A stretch of 64,000 nucleotides of DNA from Macrosoma leucophasiata (lineage: Eukaryota > Arthropoda > Insecta > Lepidoptera > Hedylidae): assembly GCA_036365455.1 (NCBI GenBank), contig JAWQUS010000025.1:26758001-26822000 (forward strand). Direction: 5' to 3'. The position numbers and the translations under genes were made by a program. Under the pieces are notes generated by a model. It was not told where the DNA came from and searched no databases. It worked only from the letters and a program-made list of their open reading frames with translations. Below are positions 13,501-28,500 of this stretch, piece by piece. Each line of letters opens with the position of its first letter. Position 1 is the stretch's first letter.

Positions 13501-16500
13501 TGTCAGCCTGCTAACGTTTAGTAAACCTAGATTGACTAAATAAATTTATTTGCGAAGTGCAATAACAGTAATGACGTTACTTATATGAAAAGTTAATTTG
13601 AAATTGATTAAATCTACACACGTATAGGCAGTTAATTGCTCCACATACAAATAAACATGACCCGCTTACAAAGATGACTTTGCGTTCAATTTGCTTCGTC
13701 CGGGTTCAATCACCACATCAAATGATAATGCTGCTATAATAATATCAAGACCAGAGTGTGATGTACTACACAGTTAATTAGAAAAAGAAATTCCAAGAAA
13801 TATTAAAATATGGACATTAATTACTGTAATCGATTAGAAAATAACGTAGCTTTACTGTAGCGGCGCGGGGACGGTGATAAATTAAGTGGACTGTATATTA
13901 TTATTAGGGGTGGTTCCCAGGGATGGATGACAAAAAGGAATTCTGGAAACGTACGCACCTACCTTGTTCATCTATTCTTCAGTCTGGACTTGGTGCATGG
14001 CGGCGGTGGCGTGGCGATCCTTTATCCGCGTTTATTCACGTAATCACCACACATATGATTATTTGTTTATCACAATAGTTTATAGGCCTTTTATTTTATT
14101 GAAATTTTATAATATTTTTACACACACGAGGTAAAACAGCGGTTACAGCGAAATAAAAGCACGAAGCGCGAACAGCGGAGAGCAACGGCGGATGATGACA
14201 GACGGTGTCTTAATGTTCGGTGCGCACAGGAAGGTGGGAGAGGAAAAATACAGGAAATAAGATCTACCCCCAAGTATTTATAATAACGGCGGTAACATTT
14301 CCCCCAGCCTTAAAGGGTCACCTTTAAAAAAAATAAAAAAATAAAAAATAAATAAAGAGAGAAAATTGACTCTTTGACTGCGAAATTATAATATATACTG
14401 CGTTGTATGTACTGCGGTTATGTATTTACTGCGGTGCGGTAAAATTATTAAATAAACTAAGTAAACTGCGGTATATTAATTTAGAAACTATTGGCTAGGT
14501 AAAGGGCACAACTTAACTACCGGCCGCACAAAGCTACCCTTAGAGGTCCGTAGGGTTACAACGCGGGTTGATCCATCCTTAGATGGATGTACGTCTTCCA
14601 CGACACCTAGTGGCCATGAAAACGGCGGTAAATTATCTAAGATAAGTACCACTACGGTACCAACCTTAATAGGGACTGCATGCGTCGTCCACTTGGAACG
14701 AGATTGTAACTGGTGCAGATACTGCATACGCCAGCGTTTCCAAAAAGATTGAACCATTTGATCTAATAGGGTATGCCTTTGAAGCAGATTCTGCGAAGTC
14801 GGTTCTACTACCGGCGCTGGTAGTGAAAAAAGCGGAGCGGTGTTAAGGAAGTGCGCGGGTGTCAGAGCAGAGGGCTCTGAGGGATCACTGCTCAAAGCAG
14901 TGAGCGGACGAGAATTAATAAGCGCTTCAATCTGCGTTAAAACGGTTAATAATTCCTCATAGGATAATATTTGTTGCCCTATAACCTTGAAAAGATGAGT
15001 CTTTACGACTTTTACCATGCTTTCCCAGCAACCGCCAAAGTGCGGAGACGAGGGAGGTATGAGTTTCCATTTGATGCGGTTTTCAGCGAGTTCAGTTTCC
15101 AAATTTGATCTAAACTCGTCAAGAAATTTATACAGGTCGCGCAAGTATGAGCGAGCGCCTATAAAATTAGTACCATGGTCCGAGTACATACATTGTACTG
15201 GACCGCGTCGCGAAAGAAATCGCTTAAAAGCGGCAAGAAAGGCAACAGTACTCATATCAGTAGCTATTTCTATGTGAATAGCTCGAGTGGTAAGACACGA
15301 AAATATGCAAAGCCAAGCTTTGCGACTCTTGACTCCACGAGCGCGATATGGTGTATAATAAAGCGGGCCTGCGTAATCGCAACCGGTGTGTGAAAACGCC
15401 TTAACCATTTGATTAACGCGTTGGCTAGGCAGATCTGCCATGATCGGGAATGTGGTATGCGGTCGAGATCGGAAACAAGTGTTACACTTATTTATTCTTT
15501 GACGAATAACACTGCGAGCGGCTAGTATCCAGTAGTTCTGCCTAAGTAACGACATGAGTAATTCAGGTCCTGCGTGTAGGTATTTTTTATGATACATATC
15601 AATAAGCAGATCTATAATATGATCATTACGCGGCATTACGTATGGATGTTTATATTCATAATTTTCTAAAGAATTTGATAGCCGACCACCAACACGGATA
15701 AGGCCATTTTCATCTAAAAACGGCTTTAATTTAAGTAATGTGGATGAGCAAAGATCGTTATTATTTATTTTAACAATATCTTCAGCGAAATAAATATTCT
15801 GAAGAACGCGAATTAATTTTATTTCAGCGAATTTAATATCTGAACTTGAAACTGCGGTATTACCGGTACGTGGTAATATTTTTGCAAAGCGGTAAATATA
15901 AACTATTATGCGTAACAACTTTGAATAAGACGAAGTACGTTGTGATAACGAATATAACAGCGATTCATTACTATTAGTGGTTGTAATATGTATATTCAAT
16001 TTTTGTTCAGGAATTTCATTTAAATAAATATTATTTATATTATTTATGGGCCAATCTGAAGGATGGCTACTCATCCACGGTGGTCCGTGGAACCACAGCG
16101 GATGATTTATTAATTTAGCGGGTGACAGTCCTCGAGAGAGGCAGTCTGCAGGATTTTCTACTCCTGAAATATGGTAGAAACTACTAGAAGGCACATTATC
16201 TATTATTTTTGTGACCCGATTTGCAACAAACGTTTGCCAGCGATGCGGAGAAGCGTTAATCCAACATAAAACTACTTTCGAATCACTAAATGCGTAAATG
16301 TTATCTATTTTATAGCGGTTGTTATAATTATCAAAAACTAAGCGGAGTAATTTGGATAACAATAGTGCAGCGCAGAGTTCCAGTCGTGCGACTGTAAGAA
16401 CCTTTAACGGCGATACCTTTGACTTTGCGCACACGAGTTGGACGGATGTGGCCTCGGGTGTGGTGATGTGCATGTACACTACTCCACCATACGCTCGTTC

Positions 16501-19500
16501 ACTCGCGTCAGCAAAGCCTACAAGCGTTACTACGCAGTCATCTAAAACTCCCAGGTGCCGCGGGATACGAATCTCGTTCAGTGCGGGTAGTTCAGCGCAA
16601 AACTTATTCCAGGTAGCAACAATATTATCAGGCGGACTGTCATCCCAGTCACACTTCAAAGTCCAAAGTTCCTTTACAAGAAGTTTGGCATGCAGTATGA
16701 CTGGAGCCGCGAAACCTATAATATCCCACAACCTTGCGATTGTAGATAATATAGTGCGTTTTGTGCAATGTTCGCTGGGGGCGTTTACTTTGAAATAAAA
16801 AGAATCACTGGATTGATCCCAATGCAATCCTAAAATTTTTTGCTGAACGGATTTGTCGAACTCAATGTCCGAAAGCGACCTGTGAGATGCGGGTATGGTA
16901 TGTAAGACCGACTGCGAGTTGCTTATCCATTTGACCAGGTCAAATCCACCGGCTCTGAACAAATGGATAAGTTGTTGACTTGCTTCAATAGCTTGCGGTT
17001 CATTCATTATACTAAACACTATGTCATCCGTATAAAGCGATTTAGAAACGATATCTACTGCGGCAGGGTACCTATGTCCCTCGTCTAACACGAGCTGCTG
17101 GATTACACGGAGCGCTAGGTAAGGACTAGCCTTAATACCGAAACACACTCTAGCAAACTCGTAGACTTGCAATGCGTGAAGCGGATTAAATCTATATAAG
17201 ATTCGTTGAAAACAGCGGTCAGGTTCTCTAATACCTATTTGTAAATACATTTGACGACAGTCAGCGGACAGCGCTACAGCGAATAATCTAAAATTTAATA
17301 TAATTGAAAATATGTCGCCTTGTAAATTAGGGCCAGCGTGCATCAAATTATTTAAGGAAACTCCGGTAGATGATTTACAACTAGCGTCTAAGACTACTCG
17401 AAGTTTGGTAGTCGCTTTGTCGTTCCGTATAACCCCGTGATGCGGTATATAATAATTAGGCTGTGACATATAGTCAATGCCAGTCACGGGAAATAAATAC
17501 TGTTTGTCTAAGTACTCGCGCATGACGTCATCATATGCTATACGTAAACTCGGCGAAGACTGCAATTTATTTTCTAAACAAAGAAAACGTTTTTTAGCGA
17601 CGGTGTATGAATCACCTAATTTACCTAGATTGTCATTAAACGGCAGCGCAACAATATACCTACCACTCTCGTCTCGTACAGTGGTAGTGCGGAAAAAATC
17701 TTCACATTGGAGATCATCTTTATTTTTTGCGGGCAGAGATGAGACTTCTTCAAGCTCACAGAATCTCTTAAATAGCTTGTCCATGGACTGGTCCACACTG
17801 GTACAACACAATGTTGTATGCGGGTTATAATTGGGTAACGCGGGAATCGAACCCACAATTACATAGCCTAAGACAGTATTAATTACGGCAGGCGAATGCT
17901 TGCTTATCACCTTACCTGGTAAAAGCAAGTGCGGGAATAACGTGGCTCCAATTAAAATATCAATTGGTCCGGGAATATTATAACTTTCATCTGCGAGTGC
18001 GATTGCATTTAAATGCGACATCATAGAGGTGTCTACAGGAACCGTAGGTAAATTATCAGTTATGTTATCAATAACAAGCGTTGAAAGGGTGTAAGAAATG
18101 GTTGAGTTAAAACGCGAATGAATTTTAATATTTATACAACCCTTTATTGGTTTCTCTGACCCACCGATACCTCTCACCATAAAGCTAGAATTTAAATAGT
18201 TCGTTATACCTAAACGTTTGCAGCAATCCTCTGTAATAAAGTTGCTTTGAGACGCACTGTCTAATAAACATCTCATCACGTGTTTATTTCCCAGTGAATC
18301 GTATAAAATAACTTGCGCGGTCGCTAGTAGCACGATGGACGGCGAAGCGCATTCGTTAGGTACAAGCAATCTATCATGACACTGTGTACGAGCGGTGTTA
18401 ACTGCGGCTGCACACAATAATGCATCGGCAGCGTTATCAGTTATCCGCGTGTGCGGCGTAGGCGCATGTTGTTCTGAAGTGAGGACAACGGGACGCGAGG
18501 GCGACGGCGGCGGGGATGAATTACTATGCCTACGAGGCGAGCGGGAGGAATGACGTAGCGAAGAAACCGGTTTGCTATTAAAATGTAGCAACGAATGATG
18601 TCGCCTATTACAAGTTCGACAAGAACTATTTGAATTGCAATTAAACACTTTATGCTTATTACTTAAACAGTTGATACATGAATTATTTTCTTTTATATAT
18701 TTAAAGCGTGCGGAAGACGAAAGCGAATGAAACTGCGGGCATTTATAGTAATGATCGTGAATGTTATTATCACATAAGCATTTGACGGGAACTGTTGAAG
18801 TAATATAGGTTTGTAACTGCGGAGCGGACGGTTTCCTATGCGGCTTAGCACTGACAGCGGTACCTGTGACGCGCGAATTATTATGAAAAGTAGATGAGTG
18901 CATGAATACTTTATGCTGTTTACGTATAAAACTAGATAGATCACTGAACTTAGGTAACTCATTGTTCACCAAACTGTTTTCGAAAGCGTGAATCGTACCA
19001 GTGTCTAATTTTTTAATAGAAATATGAAACAACATAAAATCGGCCAAGTTATCAATTTTTAAGTTAACTAATGCGTTTACGGCGGTGACTATTTTATCAA
19101 TGAAATATTCATAGTTAGCAGCGGATGCGGGACCAGTTAATTTTGTATTGAATATTTGATCAATATAAGAAGAAGCGATACAGCGAGTATCTTTATAGCG
19201 ATCAGTTAATGAATTTAAAATGATGTGGTAGTTATCACCACACGGCGAAATATCAGCAAATGTACTTTGTACTTTGGGAGACAGCTTCCCAATTAAATAA
19301 TAAAGTTTCTCGTCGTTAGTTAACGAATTATTGTCATCAACTGTAGACTTAAAACTAGCGTAAAACAAGGGCCATTTTTTGATGTCACCATCAAATGATA
19401 TTAGTTCAATAGGAGGTAAAATAGGCCTACGAGACGGCGTGGAAGAATTATTGCTATTAACAGCGGTATTGTTATTAAATTGACTTGCAGTCCTTTTAAT

Positions 19501-22500
19501 ATAGCAAAATAAGTCCTCAGCGGATGAGTATGCGTGGTAGTTAGGAATTGCCTTAGGATTGCTAATTAACAAAGCGTTATTATATTGATCTAAGGTTTCT
19601 ATGAATTCAGATCTTAGATCATTAATAGTTTCAATAGAATTTAAGAACTTGTCTTTATTCTCCACGCTCACATGAACTACTTTAGCCCTATCATATATTT
19701 CTTGAATACGCGAAAACAAAGCATTGCGTTTTGATTGTAACATAATAAGTTTAATGTTAGATTCGGACTCCATGGCATCGCCATACAAGGAACCCTCATC
19801 TTGATTCTTTTCAGTTTTTTTTGAAGTCATAATTTGACTGTTATAAAACTGTTACAAATAATCAAAATAAATAAACACTGCGATAAAGTGACCCTTAAAG
19901 ATGGGAAAAAACAGCGATACTAAAACCGATTCGACCAAAAATGAGGTAGGTAGGTACTCTAAATCGGGCTCGAAATGGACCAACAAATGTAGCGGCGCGG
20001 GGACGGTGATAAATTAAGTGGACTGTATATTATTATTAGGGGTGGTTCCCAGGGATGGATGACAAAAAGGAATTCTGGAAACGTACGCACCTACCTTGTT
20101 CATCTATTCTTCAGTCTGGACTTGGTGCATGGCGGCGGTGGCGTGGCGATCCTTTATCCGCGTTTATTCACGTAATCACCACACATATGATTATTTGTTT
20201 ATCACAATAGTTTATAGGCCTTTTATTTTATTGAAATTTTATAATATTTTTACACACACGAGGTAAAACAGCGGTTACAGCGAAATAAAAGCACGAAGCG
20301 CGAACAGCGGAGAGCAACGGCGGATGATGACAGACGGTGTCTTAATGTTCGGTGCGCACAGGAAGGTGGGAGAGGAAAAATACAGGAAATAAGATCTACC
20401 CCCAAGTATTTATAATAACGGCGGTAACATTTACTGTAATCTAACGGGGCAGTAGGTGCTTGCTAATATAATGTGAATTATTCATAACTGGATGAGTGTT
20501 AAAGACATGAAATGAAAATTTTGAGTGCCATCAAATGTCCAAAGTAAATAAATATTTATATAAATCTATGACTGTAAGGAGATAAACAATTAAATTTTAA
20601 TTTAATTTCCACAGTGAATTATTTATTAACTATGACTAGTAGACAAACTGTGCCGTAAATGGAAATTATTTAGGTATGGTATTGTAAATTGTTAAATATT
20701 TAACAATAAGATCATTTTGTGTAAAAAAAAAACAAGAACTTAAGAAACAGGAACAATTTACAGAGGTACTTTTACAAAGCGTACTGGCCGGGTGCCTATT
20801 GGAATGGGAGCCTAATGAACTAACCGTCTTTTACAAGTTTAATGAAATTTTTTCAGTCCTAATATCCATTATCGTTACGAGTCAACGTTTGCGTGAATGT
20901 TAAGTTATGTTTTATGTAGATGTTTATAAGCTACAGTCCACTTACCATCAGAGTAGACTGTATGCTTGTTTGAAACTTCGTGACATAAAATAAATATATC
21001 TTTAAACAAAGTTCCAGAACAATCAAAATGTTTGTTTTAAACTAACATACTTGCAAATGTTGTATCAATCTGATACATATAAAGTATTGCAGCACCAGCG
21101 GACGCGCGGGTGAATCTCGTTACGAGGAATTTAGTGGTGTTGCGTAACGCGAAATTATTTTGCGAAGAAGCGTAGCGAATTAATGTTAAACTAGCATAAA
21201 ACTCGGCCAATGAACAGTTTGTACCTACGCCGGAGATAAATCCATTGTCACAGAGCCCGTATTTAATATTGCTGTTCAAATTACTATTTTAATTGCATAA
21301 TCCAATAATGCTACGGTCACCTCTTCTGTGTCTAATCGTATTTTAACAAAATGAAACTGTTGAAAATTGAATGTATAATCAACATTATCTTATCAATAAT
21401 GAAATAAAACGGCACTTCAAAATAAATGTTTAAGAACTTTCTACCTCGCCATGAAACTAGTTGACGGTTATAATAATATTTTATGGTAAACTTATTGCAT
21501 AAAAAAGATACATTTATTATAAAAATACCAATCTCATCAGTGACCATTGTAATGTACTTAGTGTTATTGATTTAATATAATTACTTATCTCGTAAATTGG
21601 TGAGAGGAAGCGGCAGTAACTTGTTAGAAGGAAGTAAATGGTACACATACGAACTTACAAACAATGGATTTCCGACATCTTAAACGATGGAATTTACCTT
21701 TGTGAGGCGCTAAAGGCTACTACACTCCTGACGACGTATGCCCAGCAACGAATACTGCCATTGACAAACTTCAAAAAAGGAGGAAGCTTCATCTTGACTA
21801 TTAGTATATTTTTATGTAGGTATGTTCACCAATTACTCCTTCAATATTGGATTGATTTTGAAAATTCTTGTGCTGTTTGAAAGAGAATACTTTGAAGTTG
21901 GTCCCATTTTCAACAAGTTGGGATCTGATGATGGTCTCACGGGGAAATCGAGGGAATCCCTCAAATTTTTGTTGGATTGTTTGGATAGACGTGTAAGTTA
22001 TTTATCGAGAAGACGGTATTTTTTAAAAGCTTTTGTAGATATCCATGAGTTAGTGCATTCGATGAATGTATGCACTTGATTTAATGAATGGGCAGAAGAT
22101 GGGTTTAGAAAAGCTATTGGGGTAACTGTACTATCAAATCAAAAATGATATGGCACCGGAAGCTATTTACAATAACAAAGCTGATGGGACATTTGCCGGT
22201 CGATTGAGCACAGTAAAACAGACGGTATTGTACGAGACTGGTGCATGACCGATGTAGGTGGGGGCCGATACGGAGCGGTGCAATATCTAATTAATGTGTG
22301 CTGAACTGTTTGCTGCAGAGTGCATAGACATGCCACTCGGACATTCACTAGGCCGTAGCGGGCGAGTAGTGGGCAGTGAAACAAAACCTAAGACACATGG
22401 TTATGGTTTTTGATATTTCTTTAACTTCACATTTTCTTTTTAAAAATAAAAAAATCAATTGCTGTTCGTTAGTCTCGCTGAAACTCAAGAACGACTAGAC

Positions 22501-25500
22501 CGATTTGGCAAATTTTGGTTTTGAATGATTTTTTGAAGTCCAGGGATGGTTTAAAACTTAAGAAATTATGAGGAAATTGAAGTAAAACAGTTAAAACCAC
22601 AATTTCATTTTCCCGTACAAATAGTCCGTTTCTATCAAATTTGTCACACATTATTTCATTCTGAGGTAATACGAAGTTTTCCGGGTCAGCTAGTTGTAGA
22701 TATAATTAAAGTTGAATACTCAACGAAGATCCCGGGTAAAATTCTTGAGCCAAGAAGCAAAGTGCTTACCGTCGTTATTCCACCGAGGCAAATTACATTA
22801 TGGCTGAAGAAAGAATCTTTAACATCTCGACATTTTGCATTGACGAGCGTGAAATAAGCATTCCTTCATTTAGCGGTTAAATTAAAAAGGTATTCAAAGT
22901 CATGGAAGAACTTAGTGATTCAAATCCCAGGTTCATTGTTAACGTAACCGCTTTGCAATTTGTATTGCAAAAAGAAAAACTTTTAAGTACCCAGAATTAA
23001 TTATAAGCAGGACGTTACGGTCGGTATTTGAATAATTGTCAACGGCAACAAGCGCGTTCCCCGGTTTGGTAATGTTTACAATCTGTTTCACTTGAGGTTG
23101 GTTCACTTCCTTTGCCAGTGTGCTTGGACCAATGTTCATTGTTTCACTTCGCACTGTCCAGTACCTTTCTTCAAGTTACTACGTTACCATCTTATGTAAC
23201 TGAACTTAAATGTTTGGTAGAGTAGAATGAGCGACTCACCCCTGGTTTTATGAAATGGCTATGAGATTACCAGGTGAATCTCTGTCATCCAGATAGATGC
23301 TTCTGTGGCTCAAGTTTTGTCTAGAAATTACGGAGCCAAGCCTTTTGTACCTTATCATCACTAACTTTATATCGCACTAAATTTAAGCGCATAACTAACG
23401 TATGAGTATCATATGGCATTTAATTTTTGATCAACTTTATCCTTTAGGTGCAATTTGCAATTAGATAATGCGGTATTTCCCGTGCCTGAAGTTCTTTTTC
23501 TAGGGTATTTATATTCCTGACCTTTCGCCATTACCATCTGTAAGAAATCTTATTACTTACTATCCTTAGAATGAAACCAGGTATTAAACGAATTTAAACA
23601 ATGTTATTATTGAACTAAAATAATGTACATGAAACGCGGAAACTGACAAGCGTCCGGATCGTCAGATTCGTCGGTTTGATATTACTGCAAAATATTTTAA
23701 TTCGATGAGTGTAACTCGCGGAAACTTTAAAAATGTTCAAATAAATCCTAGTCTAGTACCACGTGAGTAAAAAAAACTTTAGTTATCCATTTATGCCTTT
23801 TTTGCTCAAATCTGCTCGTGACTGAGCACATTACAAAAAACATTAGCAATTCAGTAATCACTATGAAGCCGTTGAATTCAAGGAAATGCAAACAAAGTAA
23901 ACAAGTGAAAGAAAACAGTGCAGTGGGCCAGAAATGTGTCAGGAGTAGCTCGGACACCACCCTCAGGTGGTGGTGGTGGTGGTGACCGCTGGGCGGCGAA
24001 CGGCGAGCGGCGAGCGGCGGGTGGCGCCGGCGGGCAATGAACCGTGATTTATTTTAAGTCCATGGGACAGTGGTTCATTATGTGTTTGCGGAAATGACTC
24101 TATATCGAAAAATGTGCTTGTTATAACACTACTGTTTTAATTGTACTATTTATTTTTCGCAATAACACAAGCGAGTGAACTTAAGAAATTAAAGAAAAGA
24201 AAAATCCATCCTGCCCGAAGTCAATTTTTCTTTCAGTTTTTTCTTTAATTTCTTAAGTTCACTACTGTTTTACCTATAAAAATAAGTGATCATGTTATTA
24301 TTGAGTATTCCATTGATATATTAAAATATTGAAATAGAAATGGATTTAATATGGAAATATTCACTTTGAAAATTCTTTTCCAGGGCATTCTAGGAAGTAC
24401 TTTTTTAATTAATTACGAATGTCTACAATATTCTCTCTTAAAATTACTACATAAACGGACTGAAGGGTTCCCGAACGTAGATTCTGAAACTCGAGACCAG
24501 CCATAGGATCTAATTCTGCACGTAGGAGCTCAATCTTGAGCGTTCTGTCAGTAAGCCGAGTTCCACAAGAAATGTTTAAGGTTTACTGACAGAACGTTGT
24601 TTGGTGCGACACACTTCGTTTTACATTTAAAGCCAAGGCTGCTAAATTATGAATGTACAACTATTCGCGGCACTTGCACTAAAATATGTTATTGTGGTGT
24701 ATATTTTTATGCCCTACTTGCACGATACATAAAGGCTAGGATTAACCGAGAGCAACGCGGTTACGCGGAGATCGTTTTTGAGTTCAAAAAGTATCCCACC
24801 GCAAAATTATAAGTCAAAATTGCCAGACGAGTGTTTATATATTACTTTCACTGTAAAAAGTTATCAGATCCCATACAGAGCCAAGCTCTTAACTTTACAC
24901 GCTCTTAGTCTATTCATTCTACACCTTCGCTTAATTGAGTACCTAGCCTTTCATTCTGGATTCACAACTTTGCTATGGGGATTAAAAAATCTGACGAAAA
25001 CGCTACAAGAAAAGGTTAATGTCCCAGTGCTTTCAATATTCAAAATAGTAACCCGTCTGTAAGTTCAGTTGAATTACAATGAATATTACTTCGCACAATT
25101 AATTCACACAATAGTTACTAAGTAGGTACCTACGCTAGCCTGAAACTGCTATCCGCAGATCTTAAACAGACACGAAGCAAACACCGAGGTTATGTAGGAT
25201 GAGTTCTTTACCTACTGCAAAGTAGTTTTTATTTTAGCACTTAATTAATATCTCGTGCTGTGAGCCGATGCTTTAGCGATATAACAATGAGAACGATCGA
25301 TAGATTAGTGACCGTTAAATGGAGGTCCATTCATCGACTCTTGAGAAATCAGACAAGTCAAGGAACCATTTAAACTCCTTGTAGACCTGCATAGAAATCC
25401 GTTGGCTTGTAAAAAGACATGTATCGTAATAATTTAAACTATATATTTCGCCACTTGTTTCACTGAGAGCTATTTTATATACCTATCATGAAGTGGCAAA

Positions 25501-28500
25501 CATGCCTGTATTCTAAGACGTTACTTAAAACATTGCTTGACTCACACTCGGCTTAAGATACTTTATGAGGACGCCTCGAAATCCATATTCTTGGTTGTAT
25601 TTTGACAGTAACTCATGTTTAGGGATCATATAGATAATCACAAAGTCTTGAAAATCCATTTTTTTAAGAAAAATATGGTATTTAATTATATTACCAGACA
25701 GTTCCAACACGAAAAACTTATTGAACGCAAGAATATGGTGTAAATGTAAATACTCCTCGAAATTTCAAGGTAGGTCGTGAGGTACCTTGGAGTTTGACAA
25801 TTGCTTTCTTACCTCAAACGGAGGCAGAATGTCGAGTTGACGTTATTAGTTAACAACTAAGAATACCAATTCCATTGAGTGAGGTTAAGTCTTAGAATAT
25901 AGGTGTTAGTTTCCACTGATGGTTAGTAATACTATAGCCTATAAACATCTACATGCAACCAGAGATTTTAATGTAGATGCGTTGCCACTCCTGAGGCTTA
26001 AGGTGTTAGGTACACCTCTGGTGCTACTATTTCTTCGTCAATCCGACTATAATAAAATTATGATTAAAATTACAAATGTAAAAATACTGAATTGGGAGAA
26101 ATAATTACCTAATGTTAAGAGATGACTGCAGCCTATTGACATGTCAAAATGCAGATGTGTTGCCACCCCTGATACTTTAGTTGTTAAGTCTCAGTGATAG
26201 TTATTACGGGGCCATACATTACCATCGAACCGTACCGTACACGTTTGTGCTGAACACTACCATTACAACCAAAGAAAGAAACTTAACCAAACAAAATAAA
26301 ATAAATGGAAAACAATTAACAAGCAACACTTTTGTTTATGTACGATTGGGTAATGTCCCCAATTAGGTGGTGTCCCTACCCTCTACTCTACATTAATATC
26401 ATTAACTAAAATCTGTTGCTACGATGTCTTTATCAACGTGGTAGTAGATACATTAAATATACGTGTAAGAATAAAGCAACTCGGCCCAACGGTCGCGGCG
26501 GACCGGAGGGGAGTAGGCATAGCGTTTATTACCGATGCAAAACAGTCTGTAATTTTTTTCCCGAGGGAAATACGTGTGACACACACTCACACTACAAAAA
26601 TCGTCTATTATTACGAAACTCACACGTTGACTCTAACAAAATACATAAACAATTTCACGCACACATTTAAATATCTCGGCGACAGGCCTATGCCTGTCGC
26701 CCAGATTTTATTCATTTGGTCTTGTACTTTGACAGAGGGAAAAGCCTGTATATGGCTACTCCCCTCCGGTCCGCCGCGGCCGGTGGCCCGTGTTGTTCTA
26801 TGCGTGTAAGAGATGTGAGGTGTAAAATTATATAAAATTATTCAAGCTTTTGCAAACGCTCGCTACTGATACGATCTAGTATCGCCTATTGTTTATAGTG
26901 TTGTAAAAAGTGAATACACTAACATCATCGGAACTGGTGACGTCAGCGAGCTACAGCTTTACGAATCGAGGCGTCTGTCTAATCATAATTTTTCATCATG
27001 TTTAATATCTAGACTTTATTATGTAATGGAAGTGGCAAACAAGCATGCAGTTCACATTCATGTTAAGTGATGACTGCAGCCTATAGACTTACACTAAGAC
27101 CAAGATCAAAACGCAGATGCGTTACCACTCCTGAGGCTTAAGGTACATATTACCACCTGACCGGAACACGATAGTGCTGAACACTAACATTTAGCGGCAA
27201 GTATATTGGGTAATACGGTGGTGCCTACGTCCGCGAGTTCCGTCACTGGAGCTCTATAGACTTATTATATGTATAATCAATCCAAAGCTTTTTTTAATGG
27301 TGCTAGAGTTTCAGTGTCGGTTCTTGAGGGCGTAGATACCTCCGCATTACCTTATCTACCTGCCCCTAAATGGTAATGTTTAGCATTATCGACTTCTGGT
27401 TAGATATAATTGTGTATGTGTGGTGGTATGGCCTCGTAATAACTTAAGCCTTTGGGGTCAGGCAACGCATCTGCATTTTGACCTCTGGTTTTTGTGGAGA
27501 TGTCTATGCTATCTATATCTCGTCACTTAGGTACCTACGTGGTGAATGGCACGTGAACTTAAATGCTTGTTTGACACCCTGTTAGTGTATTATTTTGGTT
27601 CTTACAATGGCAACTCTAATATCATCAACAGTCTACCCAGCTGTATCGTTATTGGCGACATAAAATATAAGTAGTCAGCTTCAGCTTTTGTTTTCGTTAT
27701 AAGCTTAAGTGCTACATCAAGTAAAGTTCTTTTTTGTAATAAAAGTGGCAAACAAGTCTGCAGTATACATGCATGGTACTTCATTGAGTAGGTATTGTTC
27801 GAATACTACGAGTATAGTCATCTCAAAAACCAAAGGTTTCAATGCAGATGTGATGCTACTTTGCCTGGATGCCAGAAATCACTAACTATAATATCATTGC
27901 AGTCAAACTGGACCTAATTCTCGTAACTTAATAATGTGTTTTGCATTGTAGGTATAGCAATTGAATCGTTACGCTATCTTGCTTTAACCAATGCACGCTG
28001 CCTGTGTTAAAGCAACATAGCGAAATCATTGAATTGCGATGCAATTGATATTTAGAACGACGAGAATTTAGAACCCTGGAACATGATAGCGCAGAAGAAC
28101 TTAGATAAAGTGAACCTTGGTTTTACCTCAAAGTTCACCTTGCTTCATCAATTCTTTTCCTACACCAAAGAGCTTCATCATTCAGCCACTGTTACTGGAC
28201 CACCAGTAAAGTAAGTATATAAATGCAAGAGTATCGGCGAGTTTCTTTGCTCCTAATCGAATACAGTGCTCATCAAGAAATATTGCACTTCGAGCCTATG
28301 AAAGTGACAATCGGCTAGATTCGACTTCGTAGAGCGTTATCTCTCCTCCACACTGCCTACATAAGTATCCGTAGTCCGGTATTGGTCAAAATTTGATCAA
28401 ATGGTCGTCAAACGTCAGATAGGTAAGGTGCGAACGAGATAACGCTCTACAGACCCGAAAAAAGCCAAAGTCTCCTTTCTAAGGTCGATGTGCATATTTC

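Larger units (their letters stand above)
9074..13850. other. Cadherin intron 1: repeats between cassette candidate and BEL element
   Basis: Contents: the Helitron-like element (9284-9973); a copy of the dispersed GTGGCAAACAAGC family (10348-10560); a GC-rich, TTACGTAAC-containing repeat (10835-11162); an RTE 3' fragment (11375-11505); a tRNA-like sequence (12576-12649); and a small hairpin (12798-12836). The 17-mer CAATAGATGGCGCTGCT occurs at both 9546 and 12765. A GC patch at 13098-13200 has no recognised coding potential. Confidence 0.6.
13856..20429 (-). mobile_element. Complete BEL/Pao LTR retrotransposon
   Basis: This is a full element of 6574 bp on the minus strand. Two 442 bp LTRs (13856-14297 and 19988-20429) start TG and end CA on the plus strand, look identical by eye, and are flanked by a TTTAC target duplication (13851-13855 and 20430-20434). 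A single 1780-codon gag-pol ORF is unbroken. A primer-binding site (19965-19982) and polypurine tract (14298-14309) are in place. All parts needed for autonomous retrotransposition are visible, which points to a recent insertion. It sits in cadherin intron 1 in the same orientation as the host gene. There is no third ORF that would suggest an envelope. Confidence 0.96.

Noticed and set aside
13856..20429. Endogenous retrovirus with envelope
   Set aside because: There is no ORF between the pol stop (14488) and the 3' LTR large enough for an envelope; the domain order is plain BEL/Pao.
21638..22079. Overlapping plus-strand ORFs (80 and 85 residues)
   Set aside because: AT-rich, no recognised domain and no supporting splice structure; left as unexplained intron sequence.
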